Below, piece after piece: positions 1 through 6,555 of a stretch of 9,423 bases of DNA; position 1 is the first letter of the stretch; each line of letters starts with the position of its first letter. Under the pieces are notes generated by a model, which saw only the letters and a program-made list of their open reading frames with translations, did not search any database and had not been told where the DNA came from. The translations under genes and the position numbers were made by a program. The stretch is from Clostridiales bacterium (GTDB lineage Bacteria > Bacillota > Clostridia > Lachnospirales > Lachnospiraceae). The stretch covers positions 1 through 9,423 of the forward strand of contig JAAZDA010000257.1 in assembly GCA_012512995.1 (NCBI GenBank), given 5' to 3'.

Positions 1-162
1 GAGGAAACACCATGTTACTGGTGCCCCAAATGTGAAAATCACAGCATGATAGTTGAGAGCAAAGGTTTGGATTGGGCAACGCTAAAGTGCCCGGTTTGCG
101 GAGAAATATGGAAGGTAGATCCGTCGATCCCTATTCATACTGTGCCGGTAAAGAAAATCTGA
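1..162 (+). CDS. C-terminal fragment of a zinc-ribbon protein (5' end outside window)
   Basis: Frame 1 is open from the first base and stops with TGA at 160-162, giving 53 residues. The fragment has a Cys-rich start with C5, C8 and C11 (motif CPKC at 8-11) and a second knuckle CPVC at 30-33. The 18-residue spacing between the two CxxC pairs is typical of a zinc ribbon, so zinc binding is likely. Trp residues at 7, 25 and 37 and a short Pro/Lys-rich tail follow. No start codon with a ribosome binding site is visible in this frame; the ATG at 12-14 is in another frame and stops after eight codons. The gene therefore begins upstream. I do not recognise the protein family. The ribbon could be the whole function of a small protein or the tail of a larger one. 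Confidence 0.55.
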   Translation, partial: EETPCYWCPKCENHSMIVESKGLDWATLKCPVCGEIWKVDPSIPIHTVPVKKI

Positions 163-174
163 CCATGTTCCTGC

Positions 175-210
175 TGCGGCATCATGCAAAACAATTGAAA
201 TGATGCCGCA
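175..210 (+). terminator. inverted repeat, possible weak terminator of the zinc-ribbon gene
   Basis: An 11-bp perfect inverted repeat (TGCGGCATCAT at 175-185 and its complement at 200-210) encloses a 14-nt loop. It is followed by a run of five A and then, 11 nt after the stem, six T at 222-227. It lies 12 nt after the stop codon of the partial gene. The stem is GC-rich enough for a terminator, but the U-tract is displaced, so intrinsic termination would be weak. It could equally be a transcript-stabilising hairpin. The rest of 163-266 shows no gene and no convincing promoter for the following tRNA. Confidence 0.35.
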
Positions 211-266
211 AAAATGTTTCCTTTTTTGCACAAATGTGGTAAGCTTCACTTCGTGATAAATTTCCA

Positions 267-340
267 GGGACGGTAGCTCAGCCGGGATGAGCGTTCGCCT
301 CACACGCGAGAGGTCACGGGTTCGATCCCCGTCCGTCCCA
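267..340 (+). tRNA. tRNA-Val (anticodon CAC)
   Basis: A complete 74-nt cloverleaf can be folded by eye. The acceptor arm pairs 267-273 (GGGACGG) with 333-339 (CCGTCCC), with discriminator A340. The D stem is GCTC/GAGC, the anticodon stem is 294-298/306-310, and the T arm is ACGGG-TTCGATC-CCCGT. The seven-base loop CTCACAC places anticodon CAC at 301-303, which reads GUG valine codons. The 3' CCA is not encoded, because TTTT follows the discriminator, so it must be added by the CCA-adding enzyme. No clear -35/-10 pair lies upstream; a TTGCAC at 226-231 and TGATAA at 254-259 are too far apart. Transcription may come from read-through or a non-consensus promoter. Confidence 0.96.
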
Positions 341-358
341 TTTTCCCAAAATCTTTTA

Positions 359-387
359 TTGACATCAGCTTTTCAATCGGGTATTAT
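359..387 (+). promoter_or_regulatory. sigma-A promoter of the two tRNA-Leu genes
   Basis: TTGACA at 359-364, a 17-nt spacer and TATTAT at 382-387 form a near-perfect housekeeping promoter. The expected start is near 394-395, about five bases before the mature 5' end of tRNA-Leu(CAG), so the leader removed by RNase P would be very short. The site lies downstream of tRNA-Val and can only drive the two leucine tRNAs. Confidence 0.85.
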
Positions 388-398
388 ATCCCTTGCGT

Positions 399-481
399 GC
401 AGGAATGGCGGAATGGCAGACGCGCAGGCTTCAGGTGCCTGTTGTAGCAATACAGTGAGGGTTCAAGTCCCTTTTCCTGCA
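399..481 (+). tRNA. tRNA-Leu (anticodon CAG)
   Basis: This is a class II tRNA with a long variable arm. The acceptor stem pairs GCAGGAA (399-405) with TTCCTGC (474-480), with discriminator A481. The D stem is GCG/CGC (408-410/421-423). The anticodon stem CAGGC/GCCTG (425-429/437-441) encloses loop TTCAGGT, placing CAG at 432-434; G37 follows, as usual for CUN-reading leucine tRNAs. The variable arm spans about 442-456 and the T arm is 457-473. CCA is not encoded. It reads CUG codons. Confidence 0.96.
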
Positions 482-545
482 TCCTTTCGAGGAAAAGTCG
501 AAAAGGGAAAGCCGTTACGCAGCTGATGAGAGTTACATCATATGC

Positions 546-629
546 GCGGAAGTGTCGGAATTGGCAGACGAGCAAGATTAAGGTTCTTGTGACCGCAAGG
601 CCGTGTGGGTTCAAGTCCCATCTTCCGCA
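546..629 (+). tRNA. tRNA-Leu (anticodon AAG, probably I34 when mature)
   Basis: This is a class II tRNA with acceptor stem GCGGAAG/CTTCCGC (546-552/622-628) and discriminator A629. The D stem is TCG/CGA (555-557/569-571). The anticodon stem CAAGA/TCTTG (573-577/585-589) has five Watson-Crick pairs, and its loop TTAAGGT puts AAG at 580-582 with G37. The variable arm is about 590-604 and the T arm is GTGGG-TTCAAGT-CCCAT. CCA is not encoded. A34 in tRNA is normally deaminated to inosine by TadA, which would let this tRNA read CUU, CUC and CUA. In most bacteria only tRNA-Arg(ACG) carries A34, so the anticodon is unusual. The 64-nt gap after tRNA-Leu(CAG) has no promoter I can see, so the two are probably co-transcribed. 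Confidence 0.93.
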
Positions 630-653
630 TAAAGGTTGCCATTACAGCCGCTG

Positions 654-684
654 AAAAAGCCGGGAACATTGTTCCCGGCTTTTT
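654..684 (+). terminator. intrinsic terminator of the tRNA operon
   Basis: A 9-bp GC-rich stem GCCGGGAAC/GTTCCCGGC (659-667/671-679) has a three-base loop and is followed by TTTTT at 680-684. The five A at 654-658 mirror the T-run, so the structure could also terminate transcription from the opposite strand. It lies 24 nt after tRNA-Leu(AAG) and separates the tRNA cluster from the dgt-dnaG-rpoD run. Confidence 0.93.
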
Positions 685-714
685 GCACGCGTTTATTTAT
701 CTTTCTGCTAATTG

Positions 715-728
715 CTTTTTCGAAAAAG
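715..728. repeat. 14-bp perfect palindrome in the dgt leader region
   Basis: CTTTTTCGAAAAAG is a perfect 14-bp palindrome in the 135-nt gap between the tRNA terminator and the dgt start. It lacks the GC stem and U-tract of a terminator. It could be an operator for a dimeric regulator, but this is speculation. No good promoter is visible in 685-819: TTTACA at 771-776 followed after 18 nt by TAAATA is the best pair and is weak and too close to the ribosome binding site. Confidence 0.25.
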
Positions 729-819
729 GAAATAGGCTCAATGCGGGGAATAAACAATACATACGGCAAATTTACATCGCAGTTTTCCAAATGGTAAATA
801 TCCCGAAAGGATGTGCAAA

Positions 820-1821
820 TTGACAATACGTGAAGAGCTTGAAGAACGTGAGAAGGAAATACTTGCGCCGTGGGCCGGTTTTTCCGTCAACTCCAAAGGA
901 AGGCTCCACGACGAGGAACAATGCGATATCAGACCGGTATTCCAAAGGGACAGAGATCGCATTCTCCATTGTAAGTCTTTCAGAAGACTGAAAGACAAGA
1001 CACAAGTTTTCATCACACCTGATGGCGATCATTACAGGACCCGGCTTACACACACGCTCGAAGTGTCGCAGAATGCCCGCACGATTGCAAAAGCCCTGCG
1101 TCTTAATGAGGATCTTACGGAGGCTATAGCGCTCGGTCATGACCTCGGACACACTCCTTTCGGTCACGCAGGAGAAAGAGTGCTGGATCGCGTATGCCCG
1201 GAAGGCTTTGATCATTCCAAACAGAGTCTTCGCATGTTAGATATACTTGAAAAAGACGGGCAGGGTCTGAACCTTACATATGAGGTCAGGGATGGCATAT
1301 TGAATCATCAGACATCAGGACACCCGAATACACTGGAAGGACAGATAGTCAGACTTGCCGATAAGATCGCATATTTCCATCATGATATGGATGATGCCAT
1401 AAGAGGCGGAATACTTACGGAAAACGATGTGCCGGAAGATATTGCCTGTGTTCTTGGCAGGACGCTGAATGACCGTCTTGATCATTTCATACATGACATA
1501 ATCACAGCCAGCGCCGGAAAGCCTGTAATAAAAATGAGCGATGAAACGGCGGAAGCAATGATGAAGTTCCGCAGCTTTATGTTCGAGAGAGTGTATATGA
1601 ACCCTGAAGCAAAGGGCGAGGAGCACAAGGCTGAAATGCTGGTGGAAGCACTGTATGGTTATTACCTTGAACACATTGATCTGTTGCCTTCATATCTCCA
1701 GACCAGAATGGATCAGGGAGATTCCAAAGAGAGGATAGTCTGTGATCATATCAGTTCAATGACAGACAGGTTCGCGATCGCCAGATACAAGGAAATATAC
1801 GTGCCAAAGACATGGCAGTGA
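820..1821 (+). CDS. dgt: dGTPase-like HD-domain triphosphohydrolase
   Basis: The 333-residue product belongs to the dGTP triphosphohydrolase family, which cleaves dGTP or other dNTPs to the deoxynucleoside and tripolyphosphate in the cytosol. The metal site of the HD domain is complete: H78 in LTHTLEVSQ, H107-D108 in HDLGHTPFGH, and D181 in RLADKIAYFHHD. The family signature RRLKDKTQVF lies ahead of it. Length fits the short bacterial (non-E. coli) type. I chose the TTG at 820 because AAAGGA (806-811) sits 8 nt upstream, whereas the in-frame ATG at 811 overlaps that same site and has no spacing for a ribosome. With TTG the protein begins MTIREELEE, a beginning I recall for clostridial homologues. 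It lies 22 nt before dnaG, suggesting one transcript. The likely role is dNTP pool control; true substrate preference cannot be read from the sequence. Confidence 0.92.
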   Translation: MTIREELEEREKEILAPWAGFSVNSKGRLHDEEQCDIRPVFQRDRDRILHCKSFRRLKDKTQVFITPDGDHYRTRLTHTLEVSQNARTIAKALRLNEDLTEAIALGHDLGHTPFGHAGERVLDRVCPEGFDHSKQSLRMLDILEKDGQGLNLTYEVRDGILNHQTSGHPNTLEGQIVRLADKIAYFHHDMDDAIRGGILTENDVPEDIACVLGRTLNDRLDHFIHDIITASAGKPVIKMSDETAEAMMKFRSFMFERVYMNPEAKGEEHKAEMLVEALYGYYLEHIDLLPSYLQTRMDQGDSKERIVCDHISSMTDRFAIARYKEIYVPKTWQ

Positions 1822-1843
1822 CAATCTGAAATCGAGGAGTGAA

Positions 1844-3631
1844 ATGTATTATCCAGATGATGTCATAGAGCAGGTGCGCAGCAGCAACGATATCGTAGAT
1901 GTTGTCGGCTCGTATGTGCATCTCAAAAAGCAGGGGGCTAATTATTTCGGACTTTGTCCCTTTCATAATGAGAAATCCCCGTCGTTTTCAGTATCGCCGG
2001 ATAAACAGATATTCTACTGTTTTGGCTGCGGGGCGGGCGGAAATGTCATTACCTTCCTCATGAAGTATGAGAACTATACTTTTCAGGAAGCAATGCAGGC
2101 GCTTGCAGACAGGGCTGGGATAAAACTGCCCGAGGCTGATTACAGTGAGGAAATGAAGAAGAAAGAGGAGCACAGAAAAATGCTCTTCGCGGTAAATAAG
2201 GAAACAGCCACTTACTACTTCAAACTTCTCAGATCACCAAAAGGCGCGACAGGACTTAAGTATCTCACGGACAGAAAGCTGACGTCTGATACTATGAATA
2301 TGTTTGGTCTTGGATATGCAGACGGAGCAGGCTCTGATCTTGTGAAACATCTGAGGGCTATGGGATTCAGTGATGATGTGTTACTTGAAGCCGGCGTTGC
2401 AGCACACGATGAAAGAAAAGGGCTTCACGACAAGTTCTGGAACAGAGTCATGTTCCCGATCATGGACGTGAACAATCGTGTCATAGGTTTTGGCGGTCGT
2501 GTCATGGGTGATGGAAAGCCCAAATACCTCAATTCCCCTGAGACACCGATTTTTGACAAGGGACGCAATCTGTACGGACTCAATCTGGCGAAACGAAGCA
2601 GGAAAGATCAGTATATTCTGTGCGAAGGGTATATGGATGTCATCGCGATGCACCAGGCAGGATTCACGCAGGCTGTCGCATCGCTGGGTACTTCTTTTAC
2701 AAGCGGGCAGGCCGGTATACTCAAGAAGTATGTGAACGGAGTCCTTCTGTCATATGATTCTGACGAAGCAGGTGTCAAGGCAGCTCTGAGGAATAACGGT
2801 ATTCTGAAGGAAGGCGGAATAAGAGCCAGAGTGCTCGATCTTCGGCCGTACAAGGATCCGGATGAATTTATTAAGAATGCCGGAGCAGGTGAATTCCAGA
2901 AGAGGATAGATAACGCCGAGAACAGTTTCTATTATGAACTCCGGATGATGGAGAAAGATTACAACATGACCGACCCGGCCGGAAGGACTGATTTCACCAG
3001 AGAGGCTGCGAGGCGCCTCGGAACATTTGAGGACGAGGTCGAGCGCGATAATTACATAAGCGCCGTGGCGGAAAAGTACTATATAAACCTGGATTCGCTC
3101 AAAAAGCTTGTAGGGTCGTATACAGATACAGGAGTCATAAAGCCTGTGAAGAGGCCGATGAGGTCAGATACACAGGGCAAAACAAATGAGAACACGGCTA
3201 CGGAGTCGGAGTTCCGTGACCAGGCCTGGCTCCTGACATGGATGAGCGCGGACAAAGATGTTTTTACCCAGGTGTCCAGGTATATTAAGCCTGAGGATTT
3301 CAGTGAAGGGCTGCCGAGAGAAGTGGCGGAAAAGTTTTATGCTGATCCTGAAGGCAATACGATAGCATCAATAATTTCACTGTTTACAGAGGAAGAAGAG
3401 CAGAACAGGGCGGCAAAACTTTTCAACGCTGAACTTGTTTTGCCGGATGAGGCGCAGGACAGAGAAAAGGCACTCAGGGATATTGTTTATTCTGTAAAAA
3501 GCCACGCCTCGAAAAGAATAACGGATGAAGCCGGAGGCGGAACTGATGCTTTTGCAAGAATGATAAAGAGCAGGAAGGAACTTGAAGAGCTGGCGAAGGT
3601 AAGGTTCCATGTGAGAGGCACAGAAACCTGA
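1844..3631 (+). CDS. dnaG: DNA primase DnaG
   Basis: The 595-residue product is bacterial primase, which makes RNA primers for Okazaki fragments and works with the replicative helicase at the fork. The N-terminal CHC2 zinc domain has C38, H41, C59 and C62. The catalytic core follows at roughly 120-370. Its TOPRIM fold shows the acidic residue E261 in CEGYMDV and the metal-binding YDSDEAG at 304-310. The C-terminal part (about 450-595) is poorly conserved, as expected for the helicase-interacting domain. Length matches the family at about 600 residues. The ATG has AGGAG at 1835-1839, only 4 nt away. It sits between dgt and rpoD, the classic dnaG-rpoD pairing of the macromolecular synthesis operon, here with dgt upstream rather than rpsU. 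Confidence 0.98.
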   Translation: MYYPDDVIEQVRSSNDIVDVVGSYVHLKKQGANYFGLCPFHNEKSPSFSVSPDKQIFYCFGCGAGGNVITFLMKYENYTFQEAMQALADRAGIKLPEADYSEEMKKKEEHRKMLFAVNKETATYYFKLLRSPKGATGLKYLTDRKLTSDTMNMFGLGYADGAGSDLVKHLRAMGFSDDVLLEAGVAAHDERKGLHDKFWNRVMFPIMDVNNRVIGFGGRVMGDGKPKYLNSPETPIFDKGRNLYGLNLAKRSRKDQYILCEGYMDVIAMHQAGFTQAVASLGTSFTSGQAGILKKYVNGVLLSYDSDEAGVKAALRNNGILKEGGIRARVLDLRPYKDPDEFIKNAGAGEFQKRIDNAENSFYYELRMMEKDYNMTDPAGRTDFTREAARRLGTFEDEVERDNYISAVAEKYYINLDSLKKLVGSYTDTGVIKPVKRPMRSDTQGKTNENTATESEFRDQAWLLTWMSADKDVFTQVSRYIKPEDFSEGLPREVAEKFYADPEGNTIASIISLFTEEEEQNRAAKLFNAELVLPDEAQDREKALRDIVYSVKSHASKRITDEAGGGTDAFARMIKSRKELEELAKVRFHVRGTET

Positions 3632-3667
3632 TAGTTTCAAAACAATCAGAGCAGATGGAGGAGAGAT

Positions 3668-4990
3668 TTGAAGAAGGAAAAGAAGGTAACAGAAGAGAAC
3701 GTTGAAGAGACAGTAAAAGTAGACGAGAAGGCGCAGGAGCTGTTTCAGAAGAAGCTTGCGGATCTCATTGCGTATGGCAAGAAGAATAAAAATGTTCTGG
3801 ATCAGAAGGACGTGGACAAGGCGTTTGCAGATATGGATATTGATGATGACCAGTGGGAAATCGTCAATAATACCATTGACAGCAACGGAATAGTGATAAG
3901 TCTTCCTGATACGATAGATGAAAGCCCTTCGGATGACGAGCTTATCGCAGAGAAAGAAGAGAATGAGAAAGATGAAGAGAAGAAGATAGAGATCGACATC
4001 GATTCTATGGCTGACAATGTCAACATTGAGGATCCTGTCAGAATGTATCTCAAGGAGATCGGCAAAGTCCCGCTCCTTTCTGCTGATGAAGAAATCGTTT
4101 TTGCCAAGAGAATGGAGGCGGGAGAGATCGCATCCATGGTCCTTGAGAAGCAGATCAACACAAAGGGCACAAAAGATCAGCTCAAGAAGGAAGGAATCAA
4201 GCAGGAAGATATTCCGACCATCAAAGGAAAATCAGATGAAGAGCTCCAGGAACTCATAGATTCAGGTAACGAAGCTAAGAACAGCCTGGCAGAAGCAAAC
4301 CTGAGACTTGTGGTCAGCATTGCAAAGCGCTATGTCGGACGTGGAATGCTGTTCCTTGACCTGATTCAGGAAGGTAATCTGGGACTCATAAAGGCTGTTG
4401 AGAAATTTGATTATCGCAAAGGATTTAAGTTCTCAACATATGCTACATGGTGGATCAGACAGGCAATAACCAGAGCAATTGCCGATCAGGCGAGAACAAT
4501 ACGTATCCCTGTCCACATGGTAGAGACAATAAACAAACTTGTCCGTGTGAGCCGTCAGCTCCTGCAGGATCTCGGGCGTGAACCAACACCTGAGGAAATT
4601 GCTCAGACAATGGGGATTACTACTGAGCGTGTTCGTGAGATAATAAAGATAGCGCAGGAACCCGTTTCACTTGAGACACCTATAGGCGAGGAAGAAGACA
4701 GCCATCTGGGCGACTTTATACAGGACGAGAATGTTCCGGTCCCTGCTGACGCTGCTGCTTTTTCACTGCTCCAGGATCAGCTTCAGGAAGTGCTCAACAC
4801 ACTGACTCCCAGAGAGCAGAAAGTCCTGCGACTCAGATTCGGTCTTGACGACGGAAGAGCGAGAACGCTCGAAGAAGTCGGCAAGGAATTCAATGTCACA
4901 AGAGAGCGTATCCGTCAGATCGAGGCCAAGGCGCTGCGCAAGCTCCGCCATCCCAGCAGGAGCAAGAAGCTTAAGGATTATCTTGATTGA
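3668..4990 (+). CDS. rpoD: primary (housekeeping) RNA polymerase sigma factor RpoD/SigA
   Basis: The 440-residue product is the group 1 sigma-70 factor that directs RNA polymerase to TTGACA/TATAAT promoters such as those of the tRNA-Leu genes and rnpB in this window. Region 1.1 is an acidic N-terminal part with a very Glu/Asp/Lys-rich linker at about 75-118. Region 1.2 starts near residue 121 (EDPVRMYLKEIG). Region 2 begins at 212, with the core-binding DLIQEGNLGL at 231-240 and the -10 recognition and melting stretch at 248-270 (FSTYATWWIRQAI). Region 4 runs from 380 and has the -35-reading helix-turn-helix VTRERIRQIEAKALRKLRH at 410-428. The start is a TTG preceded by GGAGG at 3657-3661 with 6 nt spacing; no ATG is available nearby. 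The gap after dnaG is 36 nt, so co-transcription is likely. Confidence 0.98.
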   Translation: MKKEKKVTEENVEETVKVDEKAQELFQKKLADLIAYGKKNKNVLDQKDVDKAFADMDIDDDQWEIVNNTIDSNGIVISLPDTIDESPSDDELIAEKEENEKDEEKKIEIDIDSMADNVNIEDPVRMYLKEIGKVPLLSADEEIVFAKRMEAGEIASMVLEKQINTKGTKDQLKKEGIKQEDIPTIKGKSDEELQELIDSGNEAKNSLAEANLRLVVSIAKRYVGRGMLFLDLIQEGNLGLIKAVEKFDYRKGFKFSTYATWWIRQAITRAIADQARTIRIPVHMVETINKLVRVSRQLLQDLGREPTPEEIAQTMGITTERVREIIKIAQEPVSLETPIGEEEDSHLGDFIQDENVPVPADAAAFSLLQDQLQEVLNTLTPREQKVLRLRFGLDDGRARTLEEVGKEFNVTRERIRQIEAKALRKLRHPSRSKKLKDYLD

Positions 4991-5721
4991 TGAAAACAAA
5001 TAAGAGCCATGAACTTTCAAAACGGCTTGCCGCTATATGCGAAATGGTGCCGGAGGGAAGCTCTGTACTGGATGTTGGCTGTGACCATGCTTTTGTGCCC
5101 ATAGAGCTCATATTATCCGAGAGGGCCGTGCACGCCATTGCCATGGATGTTGCGGACGGACCGCTTAAATCAGCGGCAGCCAATATCAGGGCATACGGAC
5201 TTGAAGGTATAATAGAAGTCAGAAAATCTGACGGCCTTGAGAATTATGAAATAGGCGAGGCTGACACACTGATAATATCGGGAATGGGCGGTCTTCTGAT
5301 AGGATCCATACTTTCAAAGTTCCAGGACAAAACAAGTTCATTTGTAAGGCTGATTCTGGAGCCGCAGAGGGAATTCGGGGCGGTCAGAAAATGTCTCAGG
5401 GGACTTTGCCTGGAGATAACTGATGAGCAGATGATAGAGGAAGACGGAAAGTTCTACCCTGTCATATGCGCAAAGCCAGTTGAAGATCAGGCCGTAACAC
5501 CTTATGGACCTGGTCTTCCGCAGAGAATGTGTGACGAATACGGACCTGTGCTGCTTGACAAAAAAGATCGTGTCCTCAGGCGATATCTTCTGAGGCAAAA
5601 AGAAATATATAACGGTATTCTGACTTCACTTAAGTGTACTGAACGGAAGAATAGCAGGATCCCGGAAATAAAGGCAGGCATTGAAGATATTGAAAGCGCT
5701 ATAACATATATAGATAGTTGA
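4990..5721 (+). CDS. trmK: tRNA (adenine(22)-N(1))-methyltransferase TrmK
   Basis: The 243-residue product matches TrmK (YqfN in Bacillus), an SAM-dependent enzyme that makes m1A at position 22 in the D-loop of tRNAs. The Rossmann-type SAM site is visible as VLDVGCDHAFVP at 26-37, which includes the family's DxGxDHA. The family motif ISGMGGLLI starts near 96, and LEPQ lies at 123-126. The C-terminal part (about 165-243) is helical and charged, consistent with the coiled-coil domain of TrmK. The ATG overlaps the rpoD stop as TGATG, suggesting translational coupling. A TTG three bases upstream (4987) is in frame and is 9 nt from AAGGA at 4973-4977, so the real start could be there and add one residue. 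The order rpoD-trmK-nif3 resembles sigA-yqfN-yqfO of Bacillus. Confidence 0.94.
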   Translation: MKTNKSHELSKRLAAICEMVPEGSSVLDVGCDHAFVPIELILSERAVHAIAMDVADGPLKSAAANIRAYGLEGIIEVRKSDGLENYEIGEADTLIISGMGGLLIGSILSKFQDKTSSFVRLILEPQREFGAVRKCLRGLCLEITDEQMIEEDGKFYPVICAKPVEDQAVTPYGPGLPQRMCDEYGPVLLDKKDRVLRRYLLRQKEIYNGILTSLKCTERKNSRIPEIKAGIEDIESAITYIDS

Positions 5722-5752
5722 TCCAAAGGTACTATAAGAGGAGGTGACATGA

Positions 5753-6535
5753 ATGCTGATGTCTGAAATGATCAGCGTTATCGAACAGTTCTGTCCGCCG
5801 TCTTTTGCTGAGGATTGGGACAATGTGGGACTGATTGCCGGGAGATCCGACAAGGAAGTCAGAAAAGTCATTGTAGCTCTCGATGCGACATCTGAGGTAG
5901 TAGATGAAGCAGTAAGGAGCGGAGCAGACGCGCTTGTCACACATCATCCTCTTATATTCGGCGGGATCAAAAAGGTAAATGATAACGATTTTGTCGGACG
6001 ACGCATATTGGCACTTATCCAGAATGACATCTCGTATTACGCCATGCACACTAATTTTGATGTGATGGGAATGGCTGATGCTGCGGCAGATGCTATGAAT
6101 CTGCAGGACAGGGAAGTCCTTGAGGTAACATTTAAGGACGATATATCTCACGAGGGATTGGGAAGAATTGGAACTCTCCCTGAACATATGCCGCTTTCAG
6201 ACTGTGCTGCTTACGTGAGAGGTGTTTTTCATATACCGCATGTAAGAGTTTACGGTGACCTCAATCAGCCTATTGTGACAACGGCCATACTTCCGGGATC
6301 CGGACATGAAGAAATTGATCTGGCAGTCAAGGCAAACGCCGATGTGATGATCACTGGTGATATAAGTCATCACAACGGTATCGATGCGGTGGAAAAGGGC
6401 ATAGCCGTGATAGATGCAGGACACTATGGCCTTGAGAAAATTTTCATACCATATATGAAAGATTTTTTCGGACGCGAATTGCCGGAAATTGAAGTCATTG
6501 AATCAAAACAAACGGAACCGTTCACGGAGATCTGA
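5753..6535 (+). CDS. Nif3-like dinuclear metal center protein (YbgI/YqfO family)
   Basis: The 260-residue product belongs to the Nif3/DUF34 family of toroidal hexamers with a two-metal centre, sometimes labelled GTP cyclohydrolase I type 2; the cellular function is still unsettled. The opening WDNVGL (22-27) is the family signature. Likely metal ligands are H64 and H65 in THHPLIF, D103 in HTNFDV, and H224 and E228 in GHYGLEK. The length is close to the compact E. coli form and lacks the central PII-like insertion that makes Bacillus YqfO about 370 residues. The start ATG is 8 nt from a near-perfect AGGAGGTGA (5739-5747). The gap after trmK is 31 nt, consistent with the same operon. Confidence 0.92.
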   Translation: MLMSEMISVIEQFCPPSFAEDWDNVGLIAGRSDKEVRKVIVALDATSEVVDEAVRSGADALVTHHPLIFGGIKKVNDNDFVGRRILALIQNDISYYAMHTNFDVMGMADAAADAMNLQDREVLEVTFKDDISHEGLGRIGTLPEHMPLSDCAAYVRGVFHIPHVRVYGDLNQPIVTTAILPGSGHEEIDLAVKANADVMITGDISHHNGIDAVEKGIAVIDAGHYGLEKIFIPYMKDFFGRELPEIEVIESKQTEPFTEI

Positions 6536-6555
6536 AGATTAAAAAGGAGGCTCTT

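Noticed and set aside
226..259. TTGCAC/TGATAA as a promoter of tRNA-Val
   Set aside because: The spacer is 22 nt, well outside the 16-18 nt range for sigma-A promoters.
287..526. Open reading frame across the tRNA-Val and tRNA-Leu(CAG) genes
   Set aside because: It is an artefact of tRNA sequence; there is no ribosome binding site and the region is explained by RNA genes.
715..728. Palindrome as a terminator or tRNA-operon regulatory site
   Set aside because: It has no GC-rich stem and no loop, and a proper terminator is already present at 654-684. It is kept only as a low-confidence repeat.
811..819. ATG 811 as the dgt start codon
   Set aside because: It overlaps the AAAGGA ribosome binding site with no spacer. 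TTG 820 in the same frame has ideal 8-nt spacing and gives the N-terminus expected for homologues.
605..823. Open reading frame from tRNA-Leu(AAG) through the terminator to the dgt start
   Set aside because: It starts inside a tRNA and crosses a strong terminator, and its product has no recognisable features.
3802..4170. Minus-strand reading frame, Ser/Ile-rich, opposite rpoD
   Set aside because: Its composition mirrors the GAA/GAT-rich acidic region of rpoD on the other strand; no ribosome binding site was seen.
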